From: Paraflavitalea devenefica
GTDB taxonomy: Bacteria > Bacteroidota > Bacteroidia > Chitinophagales > Chitinophagaceae
Length of the DNA stretch: 64,000 nt
Reading direction: 5' to 3'
NCBI RefSeq assembly: GCF_011759375.1
Contig: NZ_JAARML010000002.1
Coordinates: 992,001 to 1,056,000 of the forward strand
Shown here piece after piece: positions 36,075-46,016 of this stretch. The notes beneath the pieces were generated by a model that was not told the DNA's origin, made no database searches, and saw only the letters and a program-made list of their open reading frames with translations. Numbering within the stretch: the stretch's first letter is position 1; each line of letters begins with the position of its first letter. The translations under genes were made by a program, and so were the position numbers.

Positions 36075-37268
36075 ATGGACCGGATGGGTGAATTAGCAGG
36101 CCTGCTGCAGAAGTTTGTAGGCCGGCACGAAGAAATTATATCGATAACAGGACACGAACGGCGTTTACTGGAAAAGTGGCTTGCCGCTGATGAGCAAAAT
36201 CAGGCGGAATTTGAACGCATAAAATCCGATCCGGCATTTGACCCGATGGAATTGTATGAGATCGATGCGCAATATCGCGTCTGGAAAAATCTCCAGCATA
36301 AGATTACTCCGGTACGCAACACGCTGCCGGTGATCAAATGGGTGGCCGCCGCCGCTGTTATTTTCGGCCTGCTGGCTGTGGGTTATTGGATGATCAGCCC
36401 TGTAGATTCAACAAAGGATATGGTTCAACACGGCCCAAAATTACCCAGCCTTCCCGGTCTGCCTTCCAAGGACCAGGTGGTGCTGACACTGGCTAATGGT
36501 GAACAGGTGATCATGTCCGGCAATGCCACCATACCTGCGCAACGCGGTGTATCCCTTGACCGGCCGGATAGTTCACAATTGATTTATACCGCAGACGGAC
36601 GGGCGCGGGATGAGCTGGCCTATAACACCATTCATACACCCAATGGCCGGCAGTTCACCGTAAAGCTGGGTGACGGCACCAAAATATGGCTGAATGCCGC
36701 CAGTGTGATCCGCTTTCCTGTGAGTTTTAATGCGGCTGTCCGAACTGTTGAGCTAACCGGAGAAGCCTACTTTGAAGTAGCACCCGACAAGGAAAAGCCT
36801 TTTATTGTGCAGGTGCGTTCCGGGCAAAAAGAGGATATGCAGGTAAAAGTACTGGGTACTCATTTTAATATCAGCGCCTACAATGAAGATGATACCATTA
36901 GAACAACCTTGCTGGAAGGAAGTGTGCAGGTGGAAAAAAGTGGTGCCCAAATGAGACTGGTACCTGGCCAACAGGCCAGGCTGGCGGAAGGTAATACCCA
37001 GTTTTCGTTGCTGCGCAACGTGAATATGAACGAAGTGATTGGATGGAAAGAGGGGATGTTTTATTTCCGCAATGCCGATCCGAAAACTGTATTGCATACC
37101 ATTTCGCGGTGGTATAACCTGACACCGGTGATTAAAATGGATCCTTCACGGGTTGGGGTATTCAATGCCGAAGTGAAACATACCACACCCTTACCAGTGA
37201 TCCTCCATCTTTTAAAAGAAAGTGGATTTAAAATACGACTGGAAGGCGGCACGCTGATAGCGGAATAA
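36075..37268 (+). CDS. FecR-family anti-sigma factor
   Basis: 397 residues; an alternative Met lies three codons in. A cytoplasmic N-terminus of about 90 residues (LEKWLAADEQNQAEFERIK) should hold the sigma factor. One membrane helix follows at about 88-107 (WVAAAAVIFGLLAVGYWM). The periplasmic FecR domain has PNGRQFTVKLGDGTKIWLNA and GEAYFEVAPDKEKPFIV, and a DUF4974 C-terminus contains FYFRNADPKTVLHTISRWY. It regulates the ECF factor encoded upstream in response to the SusC protein downstream. Confidence 0.93.
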   Translation: MDRMGELAGLLQKFVGRHEEIISITGHERRLLEKWLAADEQNQAEFERIKSDPAFDPMELYEIDAQYRVWKNLQHKITPVRNTLPVIKWVAAAAVIFGLLAVGYWMISPVDSTKDMVQHGPKLPSLPGLPSKDQVVLTLANGEQVIMSGNATIPAQRGVSLDRPDSSQLIYTADGRARDELAYNTIHTPNGRQFTVKLGDGTKIWLNAASVIRFPVSFNAAVRTVELTGEAYFEVAPDKEKPFIVQVRSGQKEDMQVKVLGTHFNISAYNEDDTIRTTLLEGSVQVEKSGAQMRLVPGQQARLAEGNTQFSLLRNVNMNEVIGWKEGMFYFRNADPKTVLHTISRWYNLTPVIKMDPSRVGVFNAEVKHTTPLPVILHLLKESGFKIRLEGGTLIAE

Positions 37269-37960
37269 ATGAGAAAATAAGTCTTGCATGTTCTGATTAT
37301 ATAGGTTGGCTATCGTTGCAAGCTAACACGCATTTGTAACCGCCAATCCCCGTATTTGCGGGAAAGTAATATACCGTAATGACGATGCATAAAATGAGAA
37401 TAGGTTCTCCTCTTCTCAGACTTTTTACCAAAAGTGGTAAATGTATTGTCAGGGATCAAGGCGAGTGTTGATGGCTGTTAGCCGGATAACGTTTTAGTCA
37501 GCAGGTGCATCTTAAGGGAATATTTTAGTGCTTATCCAAGGATACTGTAGCACTCTGTATAACGAATGTTCGTCTGATTGCATACATATGAACGTTTCCA
37601 TGAGAAACCACAAACAGGAAAAAACAATTCAGGTTTCCAGATTTTTCTATGTCGACACCCGTTTTACTGGGAGAGGTAGTCCTGCCGTACTCCTGCATGG
37701 TATAGAAGTAATCTGGAAACACTGAATACTAAAGGGGATCTGATTACAATGTAGCAAGAATTTATGTATCAGTACAGGTCTGCCGGCCTGGCCTTTTCCT
37801 ATAACTCCCCGTTCTTTCCTTTGAGCGAACCCTGTTATATTTCGTTGCCTTTAAATCATCCGCCGTCCCTTCTGGGATAGCAGGGAGAAAGTGTGATGAA
37901 ACATCAACGATCCTGGTTGCCCAGTGAATTTTTCAACCTTAACTACAAACAACAAACGGT
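37269..37960. other. Long leader between fecR and susC
   Basis: About 690 bp with only short incoherent frames. Gaps of this kind are usual before SusC genes controlled by ECF systems. It may contain a separate SusC promoter, but I see no definite boxes and no strong terminator. Confidence 0.4.
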
Positions 37961-40900
37961 ATGGAGATTATGCACCACAAAGGCTTTCGGGCAGACACCA
38001 AAGGCCACGCATTCAGAAGGCTACGAGGGACAATTACATTCTTATTGTTTCTTACTTTTTTCACCGTCTGCAGTGCCGGGCAAAGCGCCGGGCAACAAGT
38101 AACCTTTAACTATAAAAATACGCCCCTGGCTGATGTGCTGATTGACATCGCCAAACAAAGCAAACACCAGTTTTTTTACAATGCTTCCTGGCTCAAAGAT
38201 GCGCCCGCAGTTACCCTGCAAGTAAGTAACATGCATTGGGAAAAGGCTCTCACCACTGTGTTAGCTGACCGGCCCTTTGTGTATAAAATCATAGGCGAGT
38301 TCGTATACCTTAACCGCAGGGATGAAGCAAATCGAAAACCCGGTTCTGACTCTACCATCCAGCTGCAAGGCAGGGTCCTGGATGACCAGCAAAGACCACT
38401 CCCAGGCGTGACGGTAGGGGTGAAGGGAACTTCTAACTTTACCAAAACGGACGATCAGGGTGCTTTTTCGATCCTGGTGCGCTCGGCCGATGATATCCTG
38501 CAATTTTCCAGTATCGGTTTTGAAAGGCGGGACATGCGTGTGGATGACCAGACCTTCATCGTTGTGTCCCTGAAACTACAGGTCACCAACCTTGAAGAAG
38601 TTGTGGTACCCTTCAACACCGGCTACCAAATCATCGCCCGGGAACGGGCAACGGGGGCCTTCTCCCAGGTCGGTGAGAAACTATATAATCGCAGCGTGGG
38701 ACGTGACGCCCTTTCCCGTATAAATGGCCTCGTCCCAGGCATCTATTTTAACCCAGCATCGACTTCCACATCCCGCACTGGCATCAACATCCGCGGGCAA
38801 GCCAGTCTTTCCGGCTTCGTGAACTCGGATCCCCTTATCGTATTGGATAACTTCCCGTATGAAGGCGACTTGTCCAACATCAATCCCAACGACATCGAAA
38901 GTGTAACCATTTTGAAAGATGCCGCCGCCGCCAGTATATGGGGCGCCCGAGCGGGGAATGGCGTAATTGTACTGACCAGCAAGAAAGGTGCTTATAACCA
39001 AAAGATGCGTGTAGGCGCCAACGTGAACTTTACCGTTGGCCAAAAACCTGACCTGTACTATGATCAGCGGTACGTTCCGACCAGTCCCTACATGGAGGTG
39101 GAGAAAACGCTTTTTGATAATGGCTACTTTGATCAGTTCCTACAGGATAAATTTACCTATCCCGCAATATCCCCGGCTGTAGAAATTTGGGCAAAACAAC
39201 GGGCAGGTACCCTTACTGCAGCAGAGGCCAGCCAGCAATTGAATGCCCTTACCGGCATCGACCTGCGGCAGGAGTATAACCACCACCTCCACCAACGGAG
39301 CACACAACAACAATATGCCGTTAATGTCCGCGGTGGTGGCCCGAACCAGGCATATTACCTGGGCGTTGGCTATGACAAGGAGGTGGCCAACCTGGTTAGA
39401 AATGATAATAACCGGTTTACCATCCGTTCAGAATACCTGTTTACTCCGATCAAAAAGCTGGAAGTTTCCGCCAATTTATACTTCACACAGCAGGTAGCCC
39501 ATACGCCCAATAACCTGTCCTGGGGCAACATGAGAGCTGTTTATGCCAAAAGCTATCCATATGCACGATTAGCCGATGAGGCCGGCAACCCGATGGCCAT
39601 CGCAAGGGAACATAATACTGCCTTTTTAGATAGTCTTGAAAAACTGGGTTTCTTAAACTGGCGCTATCGGCCACTGGAGGAAATAGGCCTTGCAGACAGG
39701 ACCAGCAAACTCCAAAGTTTAATCCTTCGGGGAAACATCCGCTATAAAATCACCCCTTACCTCAATATAGAAGCGCAATACCAGCGTGAATTTCAGGATA
39801 TTGATACCCGGAACTTGCAGCCAGAGGGTATGTTTGCCGTACGTTCGCATATCAATGGATTTGCCCAGTACAACCCCACCAATAAAACATTTAAGTATCC
39901 CTTCCCACGGGGTGGCATTCTTGACCTGTCCAATAATGAACTTGAATCCAACAACTTTCGGACACAAATCAACCTGAATAAAGGTTGGTCAGATCATGAG
40001 ATCATCGCCGTTGCCGGTGCAGAAATCCGGCAAACAAAAACGGAGGCTTACACCAGGACTTCGCTTGGGTATGACGATGAGGTAGGAAGCGCAGCCAGGT
40101 CTATCGACTACGTGACGAGCTTTCCCATCAACGGTGGTTTCAATGCCTATATTCTGGCTCCCTCCGGGGATGTAACCGGGACGACCCAACGTTTTCTATC
40201 TTACTTTGCCAACGCCGCTTATACGTATAAGGGGAAATACACCCTGACCATTAGTGGTCGCCGTGATGGCGCCAATATTTTCGGCGTAAAAACAAACGAC
40301 CGGATCACCCCATTCTGGCACACCGGTATCAGCTGGGATTTTTCCAAGGAAAATTTCTACCATATCGCCTGGATGCCCTCGGCCAAACTTCGGGCTACCT
40401 ATGGCTATAATGGCAACGTATATCCCGGAGGTGCCTATCTGACCGCCGTTTTTGGCCGTACCAGTACCGTGACCAACCAACCTATCGGCTCTATTACTAC
40501 TGCCCCGAACCCGGAACTCCGATGGGAAAAGATCGGCAACCTCAACATCGGCCTGGACTTCCGCTTTAAAAAGGATATCCTCTACGGCTCTATTGACTGG
40601 TACGAAAAAACAGGCAAGGATCTGCTGGAAGAAATTCCACTGGCCACCTCCACCGGTTTTACCAGTTTCCGGGGCAACGCCGCGTCCTCCCGTACCAGGG
40701 GCATTGACCTTGCGTTGAATACCACCAACCTGCGTGGAGCACTCGGGTGGACGACCAATCTCGTCTTTAGTTTCCTAAAGTCAAAAATCACCAGCTACAA
40801 CGGAGGACAGCGTGACGCAGCCTCCATCACCAGCAGCTCGACCGGTGCTAATGTGCAGGGCCATGAAATCCTTAGCCTTTATAGTTATCGATGGGCGGGC

Positions 40901-41509
40901 CTCGATCCCGTGAACGGGGATCCGCAGGGATACCTGGGAAAATCAGTTTCTAAGGATTATTCTGCCATAGTATTAAGCAAAAATCTGGACAGCCTCGTTG
41001 ATCATGGTAGCACCCGGCCTCGGTACAGTGGCGCTCTGCGCAATAACGTTACCTGGAAAGGGTTAACGCTATCTGCCAACGTGCTGTTTAAATTCAAATA
41101 TGTTTACCGCCGATCCACTGTCAACCCCAACTTACAGGACCTGCTCACTTCCGGTGACGGCCTTCACCTTGATTATTTAAAACGTTGGCAGAAACCGGGA
41201 GATGAAGCCCATACTTCTGTTCCATCGATGGTCTATCTCACAAATTTAAACAGAACGACCTTTTACCGAAACTCGGAAGCCACGGTCAGCAAAGGCGATC
41301 ACATCCGGTTACAGGACGTGCGGTTGAGTTATGACCTGGGCGCATCCCTATTACAGAAAGGCAGTGTATTTACCAGCCTGCAAGTATACTTCTATGCAAA
41401 TAACCTGGGCATTATCTGGAAAGCCAACAAGGACGGACTGGATCCGGATTTTGTCAATGGCCTGGTAAATCCTAAAACTTATGCTGTCGGCGTATCGCTC
41501 GGGCTTTAA
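37961..41509 (+). CDS. SusC/RagA-type TonB-linked outer-membrane protein with STN signalling domain
   Basis: 1182 residues, the outer-membrane transporter of the locus. Order: N-terminal extension and signal (TITFLLFLTFFTVCSAGQSA), STN domain at about 45-105 (VTFNYKNTPLADVLIDIAKQ), CarboxypepD_reg-like domain (LQGRVLDDQQRPLPGVTVG), and plug with the SusC signature (NPNDIESVTILKDAAAAS, then IWGARAGNGVIVLTSKKG). A large barrel ends in KTYAVGVSLGL. The STN domain means it also signals through the FecR/ECF pair upstream. SusD follows 18 bp later. Substrate unknown; no glycoside hydrolase lies nearby, so a peptide, siderophore or other ligand is as likely as a glycan. Confidence 0.95.
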   Translation: MEIMHHKGFRADTKGHAFRRLRGTITFLLFLTFFTVCSAGQSAGQQVTFNYKNTPLADVLIDIAKQSKHQFFYNASWLKDAPAVTLQVSNMHWEKALTTVLADRPFVYKIIGEFVYLNRRDEANRKPGSDSTIQLQGRVLDDQQRPLPGVTVGVKGTSNFTKTDDQGAFSILVRSADDILQFSSIGFERRDMRVDDQTFIVVSLKLQVTNLEEVVVPFNTGYQIIARERATGAFSQVGEKLYNRSVGRDALSRINGLVPGIYFNPASTSTSRTGINIRGQASLSGFVNSDPLIVLDNFPYEGDLSNINPNDIESVTILKDAAAASIWGARAGNGVIVLTSKKGAYNQKMRVGANVNFTVGQKPDLYYDQRYVPTSPYMEVEKTLFDNGYFDQFLQDKFTYPAISPAVEIWAKQRAGTLTAAEASQQLNALTGIDLRQEYNHHLHQRSTQQQYAVNVRGGGPNQAYYLGVGYDKEVANLVRNDNNRFTIRSEYLFTPIKKLEVSANLYFTQQVAHTPNNLSWGNMRAVYAKSYPYARLADEAGNPMAIAREHNTAFLDSLEKLGFLNWRYRPLEEIGLADRTSKLQSLILRGNIRYKITPYLNIEAQYQREFQDIDTRNLQPEGMFAVRSHINGFAQYNPTNKTFKYPFPRGGILDLSNNELESNNFRTQINLNKGWSDHEIIAVAGAEIRQTKTEAYTRTSLGYDDEVGSAARSIDYVTSFPINGGFNAYILAPSGDVTGTTQRFLSYFANAAYTYKGKYTLTISGRRDGANIFGVKTNDRITPFWHTGISWDFSKENFYHIAWMPSAKLRATYGYNGNVYPGGAYLTAVFGRTSTVTNQPIGSITTAPNPELRWEKIGNLNIGLDFRFKKDILYGSIDWYEKTGKDLLEEIPLATSTGFTSFRGNAASSRTRGIDLALNTTNLRGALGWTTNLVFSFLKSKITSYNGGQRDAASITSSSTGANVQGHEILSLYSYRWAGLDPVNGDPQGYLGKSVSKDYSAIVLSKNLDSLVDHGSTRPRYSGALRNNVTWKGLTLSANVLFKFKYVYRRSTVNPNLQDLLTSGDGLHLDYLKRWQKPGDEAHTSVPSMVYLTNLNRTTFYRNSEATVSKGDHIRLQDVRLSYDLGASLLQKGSVFTSLQVYFYANNLGIIWKANKDGLDPDFVNGLVNPKTYAVGVSLGL

Positions 41510-41527
41510 CAAATAAATATTACAACC

Positions 41528-42913
41528 ATGAAACGACATATTTATACGCTTTTAGCAGCCACTTGTATTATGCTGTTGCTGGGCTGTAACAAGGAGGATG
41601 AATGGCTGGACGTAAAGTATAACAAGGGAGATGTGGTCCCTAAGGCTTTAAAGGATTTCCAAGCCTTGCTGGACAATGAGCCCATCATGAACCAGTCACA
41701 TATTCCGTTGGGCCTTTTTTCGACAGATAATTTCTATTATACTCCCACCAACCTGCAGACCATTGGGGTGGTAGAGCGCAACGCCTTCCTTTGGGAAAAG
41801 GAGATTTTCCCCACCGATATTAGTGGAGATTGGCAATTGACCTACACCAAAGTATTTTATACCAATGTTGTGCTGGAAGGACTGGCAAAATTAACACCCG
41901 GCCCTACTGATCAGGGGCAATATAACCGGCTCAAAGGCGGCGCCCTGTTTTTTCGGGCTTTCCAGTTCTATACCTTGGTGCAGACCTTCGCACGACCTTA
42001 TACGGCCTCTGCTGCCACAGACCCTGGTATCCCGCTAAGGTTGACCACAGACGTTCATGAAGTATCCGTCCGCGGGACAGTGGCTGGTACCTACGAACGA
42101 ATCATCCAGGACCTAAAAGAAGCTGAAGGTTTATTGCCAGTCATGGATGAATTTAAAACCCGTGCCAGCAAAACGGCTGCTCAGGCGCTCCTGGCGCGCG
42201 TATACCTGTCGATGGGGAATTATCCCCAAGCCCTGGACTATGCCAACAGGGCATTGGGTGGTTACAACACCCTGATGAACTACGCCGACCGTAATCCTGC
42301 CGCACTGTTACCCTTCCCCAACTTCTTAACGGTGCAGCCGGAGAATATTTTTAACTGTTACAATACCAATTATTCCGCCATTCGGCCGATAAATATCGCT
42401 TTTGTTGATACCCTGTTTTATGACAGTTATCACGCCGATGATCTACGCAAGGTGCTTTATTACCGGGCGGATCCGCCACCCTCTAAAAAGGTAGTCTTCA
42501 AAGGCTCTTATAGTGGTGCAGTATCACTGTTTGCGGGACTAGCCAGCAATGAACTTTATTATATTAAAGCCGAATGCCTCGCCAGGGACGGCAAAGCGGC
42601 AGAAGCCATCGATGTACTGAATACTCTTTTGCCCAAACGATGGAAGGTCAATTCCTTCGTGCCACTGGTGGCCACTACAGCGGAAGCCGCGCTTGCAACG
42701 GTATTGGAACACCGCCGCAAGGAGTTTCCCTTCACCGCCGTCCTGCGCTGGGATGACCTCAGGCGCCTAAACCAGACGCCGACCACCGCCATCACACTTT
42801 ATCGCAATGTCAATGGCACTCTCCTTTCGCTACCACCCAATGATAACCGGTATGTGTTTCCCATCCCGAAGCAAGAGCAGAACATCTATGGCTTATCAGA
42901 TAATCCACGCTAA
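41528..42913 (+). CDS. SusD/RagB-type surface lipoprotein
   Basis: 461 residues. Lipoprotein signal with lipobox LLLGCNK (Cys near residue 21), then the helical TPR-like SusD fold: DWQLTYTKVFYTNVVLEGL, RLKGGALFFRAFQFYTLVQ (the conserved ARA-F-Y helix) and KTAAQALLARVYLSMGNYPQ. The C-terminus has the family ending RRKEFPFTAVLRWDDLRRLN and FPIPKQEQN. It forms the lid of the SusC transporter encoded just before it. Confidence 0.94.
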   Translation: MKRHIYTLLAATCIMLLLGCNKEDEWLDVKYNKGDVVPKALKDFQALLDNEPIMNQSHIPLGLFSTDNFYYTPTNLQTIGVVERNAFLWEKEIFPTDISGDWQLTYTKVFYTNVVLEGLAKLTPGPTDQGQYNRLKGGALFFRAFQFYTLVQTFARPYTASAATDPGIPLRLTTDVHEVSVRGTVAGTYERIIQDLKEAEGLLPVMDEFKTRASKTAAQALLARVYLSMGNYPQALDYANRALGGYNTLMNYADRNPAALLPFPNFLTVQPENIFNCYNTNYSAIRPINIAFVDTLFYDSYHADDLRKVLYYRADPPPSKKVVFKGSYSGAVSLFAGLASNELYYIKAECLARDGKAAEAIDVLNTLLPKRWKVNSFVPLVATTAEAALATVLEHRRKEFPFTAVLRWDDLRRLNQTPTTAITLYRNVNGTLLSLPPNDNRYVFPIPKQEQNIYGLSDNPR

Positions 42914-42923
42914 TCGTTACACC

Positions 42924-44477
42924 ATGTATAAAGCCATTTTGAAAGCCTTAACGATTTTGACACTGATACTTTCCAGCGCGATCTGTACAATTGGATCCCA
43001 TCGGCCAGCAACGCCCATATACCCACAGGATGCCGAGATAGAAATCGTCCTGGCGGCAGGGGTAACCTTTCCAAAAGATTCGGTGATCCTAAGCCTCTAC
43101 GAAGGCGCTATTTTTAGTGGTACTTATTACGATGGCGGGAAACCCTACCTGCGGGGTGCCAAAATAGTGAATGGCAACTGCAAAATCAAAGTGCCCATGC
43201 AGCAGCCCATTGCCTATTTTTCCTTAATGGCCCTTCCTGATAGCACACGCCAGGACGATTTCCAGGATTTGCTTTTCGCCCAATTAATAGAGACTGGTGA
43301 TAAAATCAAAATCAATATAGCAAGAGAGGATCATCCCAAAATGCGTAAAGAAACCTTTCGATTTTCATTTTCCGGGGCAGGCTCTCAGAAACTCGTCTGC
43401 CTGCGAGACATGCAACTGGCCGCTTATCAAAGCCAAGGAGATGCCAGGGTAGTGCTGGGCGATTCGGTGATCAATGATTTCAACCTATATGCCATCGGGC
43501 GGGATAATCAATTAAAGGTCCTTGAGCAATATAAGCCCCACCTATCTGAGAATGCCTACCTTCTAATTAAATTGGATGTCCAGGCATTTAGCAATTCGCA
43601 GATCTATGAAATGTACCGCCAGCAGTTAAAAGCTGCCAGAGCCGAAACGGTACGTAACAGGATATGCTCTTTACACAAAAAGTTAAAACTGGCAGATTTA
43701 CCCTTTAGCTCGGAAGTCAAGCAATGGTCAAAATACTATACAGACATGATCTCAGGTGGGCAGGTGGTTTCATCGCTGGTAGCCTCCCCCGATTGTAAAA
43801 CGCCGGATTTTCGACAAGTATATACCCGGCTGTTCAATGACTACAAAGGTACACTACGCGATAAAATGCTGGCAGATTTTATCATCAAATATTACCCGGT
43901 GATAATAGATTTGGATACGCTGGTACGTTTTGCCATGAAGGATATGTCTGAGCCAGCCTATAGCCGCGCAGTTGCGCCTTATCTGCATTTAAAAGGCGGC
44001 AGCCCCGCTTTTTCATTCTCCTTAAAAGACGTTAAGGGTCAACTGCGAACCCTGGATGAGATGAAAGGAAAGGTTGTATTTATTGATTTCTGGTTTACCG
44101 GTTGCACACCTTGCAAAGCCTTATATGAGTTCCAATTGAAGAAGGTTAAAGCCGCGTTCGCAGACAACCCGGCAGTAGTCTTTGTCACCATCTCCATTGA
44201 TAAAAACTTTGAGTTGTGGGTGAAATCCGTGGATAAGGGATTATATACTGATGCGCATGCCATCAACCTGTATACAAACGGGGAGGGGCGCGATCACCCC
44301 ATCATAACTCATTATGGGATCAAAGGCTATCCAGCCACTTTGCTCATTGATCAGGTGGGCAATGTGGTTGCTGCTGAGACCACCAATGATCTAAAAAGCG
44401 CAGCCACCATCACTAATTATATTAAAGCGCTGTTGGTAAAAGGACAAAGCCAGGTTAACGTCAATAAAAAGGATTAA
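42924..44477 (+). CDS. TlpA-like thioredoxin-fold protein
   Basis: 517 residues from the ATG at 42924, 10 bp after susD; the longer frame overlaps susD and is not used. Signal peptide (ALTILTLILSSAICTIG), then a DUF4369-like or unknown N-terminal region of about 350 residues, then an AhpC/TlpA thioredoxin domain with KGKVVFIDFWFTGCTPCK. The redox pair CTPC is intact, and the cis-Pro is in GYPATLLID. Such proteins often end SusCD operons and are thought to act as periplasmic thiol-disulphide reductases. Its last 17 bp overlap the convergent gene below. Confidence 0.9.
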   Translation: MYKAILKALTILTLILSSAICTIGSHRPATPIYPQDAEIEIVLAAGVTFPKDSVILSLYEGAIFSGTYYDGGKPYLRGAKIVNGNCKIKVPMQQPIAYFSLMALPDSTRQDDFQDLLFAQLIETGDKIKINIAREDHPKMRKETFRFSFSGAGSQKLVCLRDMQLAAYQSQGDARVVLGDSVINDFNLYAIGRDNQLKVLEQYKPHLSENAYLLIKLDVQAFSNSQIYEMYRQQLKAARAETVRNRICSLHKKLKLADLPFSSEVKQWSKYYTDMISGGQVVSSLVASPDCKTPDFRQVYTRLFNDYKGTLRDKMLADFIIKYYPVIIDLDTLVRFAMKDMSEPAYSRAVAPYLHLKGGSPAFSFSLKDVKGQLRTLDEMKGKVVFIDFWFTGCTPCKALYEFQLKKVKAAFADNPAVVFVTISIDKNFELWVKSVDKGLYTDAHAINLYTNGEGRDHPIITHYGIKGYPATLLIDQVGNVVAAETTNDLKSAATITNYIKALLVKGQSQVNVNKKD

Positions 44478-44793
44478 GGTCGTTGAAATAAGTTCCACTG
44501 ACCAACGTGATTGCGTACGCTCTTGGGATGCGCCCCAATGGGTCTGGCAGGTAATCTGAGGAAATCGTGCAGATCGAGTAATAGTTCATGTTACACTCAT
44601 AGTCCATGTCCATGACCTCCCCATCCAATTCCTCTGCGATGTAAAAATAATAGGGATCAAAGCTGAGAACGCCATAAGTATGCTGGCCTATTTTTTTGCC
44701 TGTGACGTGCGCGGTGACGGCCAGACAAAGTGCGAGCAAGATCACCGCATAGGCGAATTTGAATTTGTCGCGGTGGATGGTTTGGGTTGGCAT
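44461..44793 (-). CDS. Small exported protein, divergent member of the MauE-linked set
   Basis: 110 residues from the Met at 44793. Signal or membrane segment (FAYAVILLALCLAVTAHVTG), then a mature part with TYGVLSFDPYYFYIAEELDGEVMDMDYEC and a CxnC pair. The layout (KYG-like start, ..ELDGE..., Y.C) parallels the three proteins encoded upstream but sequence identity is low. Last gene of a minus-strand cluster headed by a MauE-like gene. The stop lies inside the convergent TlpA gene. Confidence 0.65.
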   Translation of the reverse strand: MPTQTIHRDKFKFAYAVILLALCLAVTAHVTGKKIGQHTYGVLSFDPYYFYIAEELDGEVMDMDYECNMNYYSICTISSDYLPDPLGRIPRAYAITLVSGTYFNDLNPFY

Positions 44794-44862
44794 ATAAACA
44801 ATTCTGGTAAAGAAAAAGATAGCGGCCAACACGGTTGGCCGCTATCAAATTTAAAAAGCCAA

Positions 44863-45162
44863 TTACGGAAGGTCTGTAAATACCTTGGATGATATTTCTG
44901 GCGTACCATTGTTGTAAGGAATGGTTTGACCAACTGTGTAAGCTGTGTTAGATTCTACAGAGCAGTCATCAGTCCTTGTATCACCGCAAACATAACCAAC
45001 GCCTTCAGATTCACCAGTGATAACGGCCTGCACTACCCAGCCTGTTGCGTTTTCAGAAGAAATACCATACTTGAAATTCAGGTTAGGCTGTGGCTTGAAT
45101 GCGAAAGCACCAGCAATCGCGATTGTCACTACCAGGAGGACAGCGAAATTTTTGATTTTCAT
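44863..45162 (-). CDS. Small exported Cys-pair protein (DUF6520-like)
   Basis: 99 residues. Signal peptide (FAVLLVVTIAIAGAFAFKP), then the shared pattern KYGISSENATGWVVQAVITG, GVGYVCGDTRTDDCSVESN and YTVGQTIPYNNG. Two Cys eight residues apart suggest a periplasmic disulphide. Reminiscent of DUF6520 proteins common in Bacteroidota; the assignment is tentative. One of three close paralogues in a row, downstream of MauE. Confidence 0.8.
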   Translation of the reverse strand: MKIKNFAVLLVVTIAIAGAFAFKPQPNLNFKYGISSENATGWVVQAVITGESEGVGYVCGDTRTDDCSVESNTAYTVGQTIPYNNGTPEISSKVFTDLP

Positions 45163-45361
45163 AAAAAGATAAGTTTTGAAAATTAGAGAATCAATGATTC
45201 AGCAATTCCCACATGGGAACGCATATATCCTTTTTCCTTTTTGCAGAAGGAATAACTGATCTCTGGCCAGAAATATTTTTAATTGGTTTGGTGTATTGCC
45301 TTGTCATTATTAACTGTTTGGCTTGCTTTGTTTTTTTGCCTCCAACCTGACCACACATGTA

Positions 45362-45655
45362 TCAGGGGAGATCCAAAAATTCTCGTTGTGCGCCTGAGGA
45401 AATTCCATTTGCATATGGAATCGTCTGGCCAACCGTATACAACGTGTTGGACTCGACCGTACAGTCGTCTGATCTCGCATCTCCGCAGATGTAGCCTACT
45501 CCCTCTGTTTCACCAGAGATGACTGCCTGTACCACCCAGCCAACTGAATTTTCGAAAGCAATGCCATATATGCAATTTAATTTTCCCTTCGGGCGAAATG
45601 CCACCGCAGCCAACAAGGCAGACGATACCAACAACCCCCTTGTTGAATTATGCAT
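45362..45655 (-). CDS. Small exported Cys-pair protein, paralogue
   Basis: 97 residues and closely similar to the protein at 44863: IAFENSVGWVVQAVISGETE, then GYICGDARSDDCTVESNTLY and VGQTIPYANG. The signal peptide is shorter and less clean (LLVSSALLAAVAFRP). The gap of 199 bp to the next paralogue contains no gene. The closeness of the two suggests recent tandem duplication. Confidence 0.78.
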   Translation of the reverse strand: MHNSTRGLLVSSALLAAVAFRPKGKLNCIYGIAFENSVGWVVQAVISGETEGVGYICGDARSDDCTVESNTLYTVGQTIPYANGISSGAQREFLDLP

Positions 45656-45657
45656 CG

Positions 45658-45969
45658 TTATTGATTGGGATTTAAATCTACGATTGCCTGGTGGTCAATC
45701 AGGATGTTTCCGTTTGTGTAAGGAATGGTTTGACCAGGGGAATAAACGCCATCGGATTCCACGGTGCATGGCGGTGTTCTTGTTATGCCGCAATCATAAT
45801 CGATGCCCTGAATTTCACCATCGATTTCCTCGGTTACCACCCAGCCAGTGGCAGTATGGGAAGAAATGCCATATTTATGGGCCAGCAATGGCGGTGGTGA
45901 AAAGGCCAGGCTCAGGACAAATGCAGGGCAGATGACCATTACGTTTGGGGTTAACATTTTAGTGCGCAT
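45658..45969 (-). CDS. Small exported Cys-pair protein, paralogue
   Basis: 103 residues. Signal peptide (VMVICPAFVLSLAFSPPPLLA), then KYGISSHTATGWVVTEEIDG, GIDYDCGITRTPPCTVESD and YSPGQTIPYTNG. Starts 47 bp after the MauE-like gene and ends 2 bp before the next paralogue, so it belongs to the same operon. Confidence 0.78.
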   Translation of the reverse strand: MRTKMLTPNVMVICPAFVLSLAFSPPPLLAHKYGISSHTATGWVVTEEIDGEIQGIDYDCGITRTPPCTVESDGVYSPGQTIPYTNGNILIDHQAIVDLNPNQ

Positions 45970-46016
45970 TTTTTAGGATAGGTTTAATGGTTGTGAATTT
46001 GATAGATCTCCAGTCT